Positions 1 through 6,957 of a DNA stretch of 12,757 bases are shown piece by piece (position 1 is the stretch's first letter; the number at the start of each line of letters is the position of its first letter). Source of the DNA: JADGGV01 sp035715725 (lineage in GTDB: Bacteria; Gemmatimonadota; Gemmatimonadetes; Longimicrobiales; RSA9); the NCBI GenBank assembly GCA_035715725.1, contig DASTKT010000232.1, forward strand, positions 1-12,757, in the 5' to 3' direction. A model generated the notes under the pieces. The model had not been told where the DNA came from. It ran no database searches and worked only from the letters and a program-made list of their open reading frames with translations. Position numbers and translations under genes: made by a program.

Positions 1-2
1 CC

Positions 3-395
3 TTCGCACTCCCTGACACGGGCGGGACGTGGACGCGTGGACCCGTACGCCTCACGCTGCTCCCGCCGCGCCGCGTTCCCGCGAAGCGGCCATTCACGCT
101 CTTCTACGAGATCTACGGGTTGCCGAAGGCGACGCGGTATCGGACCGAGATCCGGGTCGTCGCCGCCCGGCGCCCAGGGCTCGGGGCGCGCCTCCGGTCG
201 CGCCTCGGCGGCCCGCCCGTCGCCATCACGCTCCGCTTCGACGGAGAGGCCGAATACGCGATGCCGGGTGTGGTCCAGGAGCTGAGGCGCATCACGGTGC
301 GGATGAAGCAGGGGTGGTACCGGCTGCGCGTGAACGTCACGAATCTGGAGACCGGCGCGGAAGCGACCGGCGAACGGGCGTTCGAGGTCTTCTGA
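3..395 (+). CDS. C-terminal part of a GWxTD-like protein (5' end outside window)
   Basis: The frame is open from the window edge to TGA at 393-395, giving about 130 residues with no start codon needed inside the window. A later TTG at 120 is possible, but the upstream codons read as good protein (PFTLFYEIYGLPKATRYRTE spans the TTG), so the gene almost certainly begins before base 1. The segment FYEIYGLP, YRTEIRV, a middle stretch ending in RELRRITVRM, and a close of the type WYRLRVNVTN then FEVF looks like the beta-rich C-terminal region of GWxTD-domain proteins common in Gemmatimonadota. The GWxTD motif itself would lie upstream and is not visible, so the family call is inference from pattern memory. 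Function is unknown. It ends 57 bp from the convergent gene at 453; a weak inverted GGCGCCG/CGGCGCC pair (406-412, 429-435) lies in that gap. Confidence 0.6.
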   Translation, partial: FALPDTGGTWTRGPVRLTLLPPRRVPAKRPFTLFYEIYGLPKATRYRTEIRVVAARRPGLGARLRSRLGGPPVAITLRFDGEAEYAMPGVVQELRRITVRMKQGWYRLRVNVTNLETGAEATGERAFEVF

Positions 396-452
396 GCTGC
401 GCGGAGGCGCCGGCGTGACCCGCGCGGTCGGCGCCCCGCACGCCCTTCGCTT

Positions 453-959
453 CTACCCGCTCGTCGCCTTCCACCGCCGCCGGAGCACCAGCCCCCCCGC
501 CGCCGCCGCCGGCGCCATGGCCACCAGCGCCGCGATCTGCGACCAGACCGCGCCGTCCGCCGGGCTCGCGAGCAGCGAGACGAGCGCGCCCAGCGCGAGC
601 ACCGCCGCCACGCCCCACGCCGCCGCGCGGTGCCGTGCCAGCGTCGCCGCCAGCCCGCCGCCGAGGAACGCGAACACGACGCCGTAGACCGTGCTCACCG
701 CCATGAACGTCGTGGAGGCCGGCTCGTGGGGATCGACGTCGGCCAGGTTGAAGAACGCCGCCGCGGCGATGGCGAAGACCGCGTACCCGACGAGGACCGA
801 GAGCACGGCGCGCGCCGCGTCCCCGTAGCGCCACGCCGGCGGCGGCGCCTCCGGCCCCGCGCCCGGCGGGCCGGGCCCCGCGTCGGGATCGATCGGCGGC
901 GGCAGGTCCCGGTCGAGCGGCGGCTCCGCGTCGGGGTCGAACGGCGGCTCCGTCGCCAT
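453..959 (-). CDS. Small four-helix membrane protein with acidic, proline-rich N-terminus
   Basis: The protein has 168 residues. The first 45 are cytosol-type, rich in Asp and Pro, with repeated DPD/PPLDRD/PPIDPD units. Four hydrophobic helices follow at about 50-71, 84-107, 112-132 and 138-160, and the protein ends in a basic tail (LRRRWKATSG). I recognise no named family; a DUF-type inner-membrane protein is the honest label. The ATG at 957-959 was chosen because it overlaps the TGA of the upstream VOC gene (TGATG on the minus strand). That overlap indicates one mRNA and translational coupling. The frame stays open upstream to 1268, but that part is only the antisense of the VOC gene. Stop is TAG at 453-455. 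A role tied to the VOC protein is inferred from the coupling only. Confidence 0.75.
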   Translation of the reverse strand: MATEPPFDPDAEPPLDRDLPPPIDPDAGPGPPGAGPEAPPPAWRYGDAARAVLSVLVGYAVFAIAAAAFFNLADVDPHEPASTTFMAVSTVYGVVFAFLGGGLAATLARHRAAAWGVAAVLALGALVSLLASPADGAVWSQIAALVAMAPAAAAGGLVLRRRWKATSG

Positions 960-1348
960 CAGCGCCCTCCGCTCCCGGCGTCCACGCCCGACGTCAGCGC
1001 GAACATGTTTCCCTCCGAGTCCCGGAACACCGCGCCCGTCCCCCACTCCTCCGTCTTCGGCGGCTGCACGAACTCGACCCCGAGCGCCGTCAGCTCGCGG
1101 TACGTCGCCTCCACGTCGTCGGCCGTGAAGACGACGTTCTGGAACGTGCCGACGCGGTCCTCCATCCCCTCGAAGACGAACGGGACGATCCGCGTCCCGC
1201 CGCCCGGCAGCGCCAGCTCGATCCATCGCTGCTTGCCGTCGTACGGCTGATCCGACGTCACCCGGCACCCGAGCTTCTCGGTGTAGAAGCGCACCGCCCG
1301 CGCCTGGTCCGCGACCGGGATGCTCACCAGCTTCACGCGACTGATCAT
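959..1348 (-). CDS. VOC-superfamily (glyoxalase/bleomycin-resistance-like) protein
   Basis: This is a 129-residue single-module VOC protein with two beta-alpha-beta-beta-beta halves. The first half opens with VKLVSIPVADQARAVRFYTE and contains RWIELALPGG. The second contains FQNVVFTADDVEATYREL, then LGVEFVQPP, and closes with AVFRDSEGNMFAL, the usual end of the fold. Length matches typical stand-alone VOC proteins, which act as dimers on varied substrates (glyoxalase, dioxygenase, thiol transfer, antibiotic binding). The substrate cannot be read from the sequence. The start at 1346-1348 is an ATG preceded by a purine-rich GAGGAGGG ribosome site a few bases upstream; the open frame continues to 2185 but is non-coding beyond this point. 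The stop overlaps the start of the downstream membrane-protein gene. The gene is divergent from the DinB-like gene at 1814. Confidence 0.88.
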   Translation of the reverse strand: MISRVKLVSIPVADQARAVRFYTEKLGCRVTSDQPYDGKQRWIELALPGGGTRIVPFVFEGMEDRVGTFQNVVFTADDVEATYRELTALGVEFVQPPKTEEWGTGAVFRDSEGNMFALTSGVDAGSGGR

Positions 1349-1813
1349 GCGGCCCTCCTCGGCCCGACGTCGTGGTGGTCGTCGCCGCCCGCCGGGGATT
1401 TGCGCGCGACGGCGCGGAGGCGCAAGAGCGGCGTCGATCTCGATCTCGAGCGCGCGCCCGATCTCGAGCCCGGGCCCAGCGCGGCCGGCGCGGAGCGCGA
1501 GCCCGTCCTCACGTTCGCGGGCGGCCCCACCTCCGGAGGTGTCACACGGAGCCACGGAGCCAACGAACGAGCCGCGGAGCGCGGCCGCACCCTTCCGGCG
1601 GCACCCCGAGCCGCCGGCGTACGCCGGAAATGACATCAAGGGAAGGTGCGTTACCACGGCGAGCTTCCGCCGCCCGGCAACCCTCCGCGCCCTCCGTGCC
1701 TCCGTGTGACACATTTCCGTTCCCGTCCCCGCCCACGCTCCCCACGCTTGACCCGCCCGCCCCCCACGCTCACCCTTCGCCGGGAGTCTCGAACCCTTCA
1801 CCCCCTGGAGCCC
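1349..1813. other. Divergent intergenic region between VOC and DinB-like genes
   Basis: This 465 bp gap separates two divergent genes and should hold both promoters; I could not assign -35/-10 boxes with confidence. Positions 1349-1538 are low-complexity GC-rich DNA with a repeated CGATCTCGAG motif near 1433-1475. Positions 1539-1712 are foldback repeat A, described separately. Positions 1713-1813 are pyrimidine-rich on the plus strand, with CCCCACGCT-like units, ending in GGAG three bases before the DinB-like ATG. Open frames across the gap have no family resemblance and look like GC-driven artefacts. Confidence 0.6.
1539..1712 (-). repeat. Foldback repeat A (MITE-like, about 174 bp)
   Basis: The ends are inverted copies: GTGTCACACGGAGCCACGGA at 1539-1558 pairs with the complement of 1693-1712, with one mismatch (GCC versus GGC). 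The arms contain short repeats of the ACGGAG type. Inside is an asymmetric core at 1610-1680 which, read on the minus strand, runs from TTGCCGGGC through GGAAGCTCGCCG and CTTGATGTCAT to a TACGC-GGC end. The same core is at 4162-4231 on the plus strand with about 13 differences in 71 aligned positions (hand alignment). It encodes no recognisable protein. No clear target-site duplication is visible. It is a non-autonomous dispersed element or a structured RNA/terminator-like element; which one is not decided by sequence alone. Confidence 0.8.
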
Positions 1814-2314
1814 ATGACCGAGAGCCGGCCCATCTCGACCGACCCGAAGCGCGAGCTGCTGCGGCATACCCTGGCCACGCTGGCGTACCGCGGCGGGAAG
1901 GCGGTGCGCGGCGCGCCGGCGGACTTCGCGGAGTTCCGCGCGGGGCCGGAGACGCGCGCGCCCGGACAGATCCTCGCCCACATCGGCGACCTGCTCGACT
2001 GGGCGCTCTGGCTCGCGCGCGGCGAGCACCGCTGGCAGGACTCGAAGCCGCTGTCGTGGGAGGCGGGAGTCGAGCGGTTCTTCACCGCGCTCGCGGCGCT
2101 CGACGCGTACCTCGCCTCGGAGGCGCCGCTCGGCCGGCCGGCGGAGCTGCTCTTCCAGGGTCCGGTCGCGGACGCGCTCACGCACGTCGGCCAGATCACG
2201 ATGCTGCGGCGGCTCGCCGCCTCGCCGGTGCGCGGCGAGAACTACGCGCGGGCGGAGATCGTCGCCGGGCGGGTCGGCGCCGAGCAGCCGGCGCCGCGCG
2301 TCGAGTTCGACTGA
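1814..2314 (+). CDS. DinB-like four-helix metal-dependent enzyme
   Basis: The product has 166 residues, the usual size for DinB/YfiT-superfamily proteins, which are metal-binding four-helix bundles used as thiol-dependent S-transferases or hydrolases. Visible hallmarks are an amphipathic first helix with His18 (LRHTLATLAYRGGKAV), the AHIGDLLDWALWLA helix with His56, and the HVGQITMLRRLA helix with His124, which corresponds to the conserved H-x-G-Q motif. These three His residues are candidate ligands. The substrate (mycothiol, bacillithiol, other) is not determinable. The ATG at 1814 has GGAG at 1807-1810, only three bases upstream, so translation may be modest. It is followed after 57 bp by the glycine-zipper protein gene on the same strand; co-transcription is possible but not shown. 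Confidence 0.82.
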   Translation: MTESRPISTDPKRELLRHTLATLAYRGGKAVRGAPADFAEFRAGPETRAPGQILAHIGDLLDWALWLARGEHRWQDSKPLSWEAGVERFFTALAALDAYLASEAPLGRPAELLFQGPVADALTHVGQITMLRRLAASPVRGENYARAEIVAGRVGAEQPAPRVEFD

Positions 2315-2371
2315 GCGGCATCCGCACGGAAGTTGCTACCGCGCCTGCCGGATCCGTGACCGGAGGAGCGG

Positions 2372-2908
2372 ATGCGCGTGCGGGTGCGGAGGTGGGTGGG
2401 CGTCCTGGCGTGCGCGCTGGGGCCGCTGCTGGCGCTGCACGGCGAGGCGACGGCGCAGAACCGGCTGCTCACGACGGGGGTCGGCGGGCTGGCCGGGCTC
2501 ACGGCGGGCGGGTACGTCTCGCTCAGCATCGTGGTGGCCCGTGCCCGCCACGGGGAGTACGTCTATGCCCTGAACGACGTGCTGGGCTGGGGCTCGGTGC
2601 CCGTGCTGGTGGGCGCCGGGACCGGCGCGGTCCTGGGCTACGTCGATCCGCCGCGGCTGCTGCGCACCGTGGTGGGCGGCACGGCCGGGACGCTGCTCGG
2701 GATGGGGACCGGGCTGATCATCGGCCGGTCCGTCTGGCAGCCGCCGGAGGGGAAGTGGGCGGGCGCCGCCATCGGCGCGGGCGCCGGCCTCGTGCTCGGC
2801 AGCATCGTCGGCATCCTCTGGCCGGGCGGGAAAGGCGACGGCGGCGGCGGCGCGAACACGTCGCGAGCCGCCGCCGCGGTGCCGATCGGCGTCACGCTGC
2901 GCTTCTGA
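2372..2908 (+). CDS. Exported glycine-zipper membrane protein, hypothetical
   Basis: The product has 178 residues. An N-terminal signal peptide is clear: a basic start (MRVRVRRW), a hydrophobic core (VLACALGPLLAL) and a likely cleavage after ATAQ (residue 29). The rest consists of Gly/Ala-rich hydrophobic segments (VGGLAGLTAGG, VGAGTGAVLGYV, VVGGTAGTLLGMGTGLIIG, AGAAIGAGAGLVLGSIVGILW) with small residues every three to four positions. This is a glycine-zipper pattern suited to tightly packed helices in the envelope. The C-terminus, PIGVTLRF, ends in Phe. The ATG at 2372 has a strong GGAGGAG ribosome site at 2362-2368. The stop is only seven bases before the GTG start of the phosphatase gene, so the two are very likely one operon. 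No named family is recognised; a function at the envelope is inferred. Confidence 0.78.
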   Translation: MRVRVRRWVGVLACALGPLLALHGEATAQNRLLTTGVGGLAGLTAGGYVSLSIVVARARHGEYVYALNDVLGWGSVPVLVGAGTGAVLGYVDPPRLLRTVVGGTAGTLLGMGTGLIIGRSVWQPPEGKWAGAAIGAGAGLVLGSIVGILWPGGKGDGGGGANTSRAAAAVPIGVTLRF

Positions 2909-2915
2909 GGGCGGA

Positions 2916-4088
2916 GTGCGCGCGTTCGCCCATGCGGCGTTGGCCGCCGCCCTCGTCGCCGCCGCGTGCGGCAGGACACCCCCGGTCCCGCCGGCTCCCC
3001 CGGTCGCCGAGCCGCCGCCGGGCGAGGTGGAGAGCGTCGTGTTCCTGGTCGGAGATGCCGGGCTGGCGCTGCCGGGACGCAGCCCGGTGCTCGAGCGGCT
3101 GCGGCTCGACGTGGAGACGTGGGCGGCGCGCCTGGCGCGGGACTCGGCCGTCATCGTGCTGTTCGTGGGCGACAACGCCTACCCTGAGGGCGTCCACGCC
3201 CGCGGCACGCCCGCCTACGCCGAGGACCGGAAGCACCTGCTGGCGCAGGCGGCGGTCGTCGACGGGCCGGCCGCGGGGCGCTACCACACGCCGGCGATCT
3301 TCCTGGCGGGGAACCACGACTGGGGGAAAGACCCCGCTCCCGCCGGGCTCGTGCAGCTCCTGCACCAGGACACGCTGCTCGACAGCCTGCGCGCCGCCGG
3401 GCACGACGTCCGCCTCCTCCCGGCGCCGGGCAAGCCCGAGGCCGCGGTGATCGACGTCGAGCGCCACCTCCGGATCGTCCTCCTCGACACCTCCTGGTGG
3501 CTGCTCGGCTCCTCGCCCCGCGAGCAGGACGTGCTCCTCGGGCGCATCCGCGCGGCGCTGCGCGGCGCGAACGGCCGCGCGGTCATGATGGTCTCGCACC
3601 ACCCGTTCAAGTCCGGCAGCTCGCACGGCGGACTGGTGCCGTTCTGGAAGACGCTCGGCGTGCGCTACCTGCTCGCCCGCTCCGGCGCGCTGCTCCAGGA
3701 CCTCAACTCGATCCCGTACCGCAAGCTCGTCGTCGGCATGCGCAGCGTGTTCCGCGAGACGGGCGCGCCGCTCGTCTACGCCGGCGGGCATGACCACGCG
3801 CTCCAGGTGATCGAGGGCCTCGCCCCGGACGAGCCGGCCCACATGCTGGTCAGCGGCGCCGCCAGCAAGACCGGGCGGGTCGGCTTCACGGAGGGGATGC
3901 GCTACAAGGGCGCCCGGGCCGGCTACATGCGCGTCGAGACGCTGAAGAACGGCCAGGCCTACCTGTTCGTCACCGCCGCCGACCCGCAGTACCAGGTCTG
4001 CACGCAGATCGACGACGCGGCGCTGCGAAAATGCATGGAGCAGGGCGTGGCGGCGTACGAGACGGACTACTCGGCGCGGCTGAGATAG
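2916..4088 (+). CDS. Purple-acid/TRAP-type metallophosphoesterase, probable lipoprotein
   Basis: The product has 390 residues. All blocks of the dinuclear calcineurin-like phosphoesterase fold are present: GDAG (Asp47), GDNAYPEG (Asp86, Asn87), GNHD (Asn133, His134, Asp135), SHHP (His228, His229) followed by SSHGG (His237), and GGHDHALQ (His292, His294). The GD-x-G first block and the GHDH-x-LQ last block are closest to purple acid/tartrate-resistant acid phosphatases rather than to Mre11- or cAMP-esterase types. The N-terminus is a signal peptide ending in ALVAAAC-G, a loose lipobox with Cys18, followed by a Pro-rich linker; periplasmic or outer-membrane lipid anchoring is likely. The GTG start at 2916 is supported by the signal peptide and by GAGG at 2907-2910, which overlaps the previous stop. 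The substrate is probably a phosphomonoester or nucleotide, but this is not readable. Confidence 0.87.
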   Translation: MRAFAHAALAAALVAAACGRTPPVPPAPPVAEPPPGEVESVVFLVGDAGLALPGRSPVLERLRLDVETWAARLARDSAVIVLFVGDNAYPEGVHARGTPAYAEDRKHLLAQAAVVDGPAAGRYHTPAIFLAGNHDWGKDPAPAGLVQLLHQDTLLDSLRAAGHDVRLLPAPGKPEAAVIDVERHLRIVLLDTSWWLLGSSPREQDVLLGRIRAALRGANGRAVMMVSHHPFKSGSSHGGLVPFWKTLGVRYLLARSGALLQDLNSIPYRKLVVGMRSVFRETGAPLVYAGGHDHALQVIEGLAPDEPAHMLVSGAASKTGRVGFTEGMRYKGARAGYMRVETLKNGQAYLFVTAADPQYQVCTQIDDAALRKCMEQGVAAYETDYSARLR

Positions 4089-4121
4089 CCCGTCACGTCC
4101 GCGGGCGGCCGCACGTCCAAC

Positions 4122-4289
4122 AACAGCGTTTTCACCGCAGAGGCGCAGAGAGCACGGAGGATTGCCGGGCACCGGAAGCTCGCCGGGGTGACGCATCATT
4201 CTTGATGTCATCTCCGGCATACGCAGGTGGCCGGCGTGACGCCGTTCTCCCCTCCGCGTACTCTGCGCCTCTGCGGTGAAAACGCTGTT
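4122..4289 (+). repeat. Foldback repeat B (MITE-like, about 168 bp)
   Basis: Terminal inverted repeats of 39 bp occupy 4122-4160 and 4251-4289. The outer 29 positions (beginning AACAGCGTTTTCACCGCAGA) are perfectly complementary; differences occur only near the inner end. The arms contain GCAGAG/CGGAGG units. The core at 4162-4231 matches the core of repeat A in the opposite orientation. The element fills most of the gap between the convergent phosphatase (ends 4088) and TonB receptor (ends 4306), so a transcript from either side would form a very stable hairpin. It may act as a bidirectional terminator, but it lacks a classic U-tract on both sides. The near-perfect ends suggest a more recent insertion than repeat A. 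Confidence 0.85.
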
Positions 4290-4305
4290 AACACCGTTCC
4301 CGTCC

Positions 4306-6726
4306 CTACCACTCCGTCGCCAGCGTCACCGACACCAGCCGCCGCAGCACCGCGCCGCCGGGCGTCTCGAAGTGCTTCTCGTCCAGCGCGTTCTTCACCG
4401 CGAGCCCGATCCGCGAGCGGGCGCCGCGGATGGCCGGGAGCGGCACGCCGGCGGCCAGGTCGACGGTGGTGTAGGCCGGGACGTCGCCTTGCAGGTACGG
4501 CAGGTTCTGCTGGAAGTAGAACGCGCCGACGTGCACGGCGCCGACCTCGAGGTAGCTCTCGGGCCGCCACCAGCCGCGGTACGCCAGGCTCCCCGTGTAC
4601 TTGCGCGCGGGCGCGTTGAAGCCCGGCTCGGGGAGCCCGTAGAGCGCCTTCCGGAACGTCCGCGGCTCCTGGTAGGAGAAGCTGCCGCTCGCGCTCAGCC
4701 GCTCCGAGACCAGGAGCTGCGTGGCCAGCTCGGCGCCGAGCACCGGCAGCTCGCCGTAGTTCACGTACGTGCGCGTGACCTCGCGCAGCGGCTGGCCCGT
4801 GGCCGGGCCGACCACGAAGATCCCCGAGTCCGGCTTGCTGACCTCGACCTCCTTCGAGATGTAGTTCCAGTAGGTCGAGCGGTAGCCGGTCACGTCCACG
4901 GACAGCCGCCCGCCGAAGACGCCGCGGTACCCCGCCTCGAACGACTCCACGTCCAGCGCCTCGAGCGGCTTCAGCGCCTCCGGCACGCGGCCGCCGTTCA
5001 GGTTCACGAACGCGTAGCCGCCGCGGTTGCCGCGGACGAAGATCGGCAGGGTCCCCTTCCGGCCCACGAAGCTCTGCGCGTACAGCAGGTACGTGACCGG
5101 CGAGTTGAACGCCCGGTTGTACGTCGCGCGCAGGGTGTGGTCGCCGCGCGTGTAGGTCAGGCCGAGCTTCGGCGAGAAGCGGCCGCCGAAGTCGCTGTGG
5201 TCGTCGTAGCGGCCGATCACCGTGAGGCGCACGTCCGGCACCATCGTGTTGTCGTACGCCAGGTAGGCGCCCGTCTCGTCGATGCGGATCGGCTCGCCGT
5301 TCGGTCCGTCCGTCAGGTACGTGCCCTCGCTGTTCGGCCTCGAGCGGCGCCACTGCGCGCCCGCCGTGAACGCGTTCCCCGCAGCCGCCTTGAGCGTGTA
5401 CTGCGCCTCCGCGTCGAAGCGGTCGCCCCGGTCGATGAAGCGGGCCCGGCTCATCGCCGTGTCCCGCGGCAGCGGCTGGCCGCCCGGCGCCTGCGGCAGC
5501 AGCCCGCGCGTGAAGATGTCGAGGTAGTAGCTGTCGCCCGCGTCGTTCTTCGTGTAGTACGCCTGCGCGAACAGCGAGCCGCCCAGCACGTTCGGGAAGT
5601 TGCCCCGGAGCTGGTGGTACCAGACGTCCCAGTCGTGGAGCTGCAGCCGGCTGACGACGGTCAGGTTCACGTAGCTCGCGCGCGTGTAGCCGGCGTCGTA
5701 GACCAGCCGGCTGCCGGCGCTCGGGTAATAGTAGAGCGCGCCGCTCACCGTGCGGTGCTCGACGTCGAAGTCCGGCACGTCGCGCAGCGAGGCGCCGTTC
5801 TGCGTGAACGTGTTGTAGCGCTCGAAGTCCCGCGCCTGGAAGCTCTCCCCCGCCAGCTTGTAGGCGACGCGGGGTCCGATCGGCCCGGCGCTCCGCCCCG
5901 ACAGCCGCAGCATCCCGCGCTGCCCGCCCGTGATCGAGAGCGACTGGCCGCTCCACTCCCGCGGGTCCCGCGTCGCAATGCTGACCACGCCGTTCGCGGC
6001 GTTCGCGCCGTAGAGCGCCGAGCTCGGCCCGGTCACGACCTCGACCTGGGCGACGTCGCCCTGCGCCGCCGTCACCAGCCCCGACAGCATGTTCTGCAGC
6101 CCCGGCATGCTCGCCAGCCGGTTGTCGACCAGGATCAGCATGTTGCTCGTGAACGGGTTCACGAAGCCGCGCGAGTTCACCTGCTGCTGGCCGAGCCCCG
6201 CCTCGAACACGTCGACGCCCTTCGTGCCCTTGAGCGCGCCGAAGACGGACGGCTCCTGCTTCCGCCCGAGCTGCTCGCCCTGCACGACGGCGACGGACGC
6301 GTCCGCGTCCACGACCCGCTCCGCCTGGCGCCGCCCGCTCACGACCAGCGCCTCCGCCTGCAGCGCCACCACGCCGAGGCGGAGATCCACCGTGACCGCG
6401 CCGCCCTCGGGCACGACCACGCCCTGCACCGACGCCTTCTCGTAACCGAGCCGCACCGCCTCCACCGTGTACGTCCCCGCCGGCAGCTTCCCGACGACGT
6501 ACGCGCCGTCCGCCGCCGTCAGCGCGCCGGCGACGACCGCGCCCTCCGCTCCCCGGGCGACGACCTGCACGCCCTCCAGCGGCTCTCCGGTCTGCGTGTC
6601 CACCACCCTGCCGCGGATCTCGCCGCGGTCCGGCGCGCCGCCGCCGGCGAGCGCCGGCCCCGCGCCGAGCGAAAGGATCACCAGCAGCGCGCAGGACAGG
6701 GCGCCGCCGAAGCGCGAAATCGACAC
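4306..6726 (-). CDS. TonB-dependent outer-membrane receptor with carboxypeptidase-regulatory-like domain
   Basis: The product has 806 residues. In order: a signal peptide with probable cleavage after ALA (residue 27); a CarboxypepD_reg-like beta-sandwich at about 34-118 (EIRGRVVDTQTGEPLEGVQV, then AADGAYVVGKLPAGTYTVEA); a plug domain at about 135-255 with the typical end ALYGANAANGVVSIATRD; and a 22-strand-type barrel ending in VSVTLATEW, whose terminal Trp fits BAM recognition. Such receptors import siderophores, cobalamin, glycans or peptides using TonB energy; the substrate is not evident and no SusD partner is present in the window. The GTG start at 6724-6726 has AAGGAGA at 6734-6740, seven bases upstream. 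An inverted GACAC/GTGTC pair (6722-6726, 6731-6735) straddles start and ribosome site and could tune initiation. Stop is TAG. Confidence 0.93.
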   Translation of the reverse strand: MSISRFGGALSCALLVILSLGAGPALAGGGAPDRGEIRGRVVDTQTGEPLEGVQVVARGAEGAVVAGALTAADGAYVVGKLPAGTYTVEAVRLGYEKASVQGVVVPEGGAVTVDLRLGVVALQAEALVVSGRRQAERVVDADASVAVVQGEQLGRKQEPSVFGALKGTKGVDVFEAGLGQQQVNSRGFVNPFTSNMLILVDNRLASMPGLQNMLSGLVTAAQGDVAQVEVVTGPSSALYGANAANGVVSIATRDPREWSGQSLSITGGQRGMLRLSGRSAGPIGPRVAYKLAGESFQARDFERYNTFTQNGASLRDVPDFDVEHRTVSGALYYYPSAGSRLVYDAGYTRASYVNLTVVSRLQLHDWDVWYHQLRGNFPNVLGGSLFAQAYYTKNDAGDSYYLDIFTRGLLPQAPGGQPLPRDTAMSRARFIDRGDRFDAEAQYTLKAAAGNAFTAGAQWRRSRPNSEGTYLTDGPNGEPIRIDETGAYLAYDNTMVPDVRLTVIGRYDDHSDFGGRFSPKLGLTYTRGDHTLRATYNRAFNSPVTYLLYAQSFVGRKGTLPIFVRGNRGGYAFVNLNGGRVPEALKPLEALDVESFEAGYRGVFGGRLSVDVTGYRSTYWNYISKEVEVSKPDSGIFVVGPATGQPLREVTRTYVNYGELPVLGAELATQLLVSERLSASGSFSYQEPRTFRKALYGLPEPGFNAPARKYTGSLAYRGWWRPESYLEVGAVHVGAFYFQQNLPYLQGDVPAYTTVDLAAGVPLPAIRGARSRIGLAVKNALDEKHFETPGGAVLRRLVSVTLATEW

Positions 6727-6957
6727 GAGCGTGTCTCCTTCCCCGAGGTCGTTCGGGCCGGGCGGTCGTCCGCCTCGGCCGGGCCGGTCGGCGCGAGCAT
6801 GGCGGGAGCCCGCCCGCGCGGCCGCACGAGAGCGGCGCCGCCGGACGCGGGGAACGTGGGGATCTGGCCGGGGGGGAAGTAGCGGGAATTTCCGGGAATC
6901 CGCACGGGATGTCGGCGGGGGGAGTGTGGGGGGAAGCCTGACGGGAGGCGCGCCCGT

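Noticed and set aside
1372..3450. 692-residue plus-strand frame across the DinB-like, glycine-zipper and phosphatase genes
   Set aside because: It runs out of frame through three recognisable genes and repeat A, and its composition is arginine-rich noise.
2892..4220. 442-residue minus-strand frame antisense to the phosphatase
   Set aside because: No motif or plausible start; the plus strand carries all metallophosphoesterase blocks.
4276..6882. 868-residue open frame on the plus strand opposite the TonB receptor
   Set aside because: It is an antisense shadow caused by GC bias; composition is Arg/Ala/Val/His low-complexity with no family motifs, while the minus strand has clear receptor domains.
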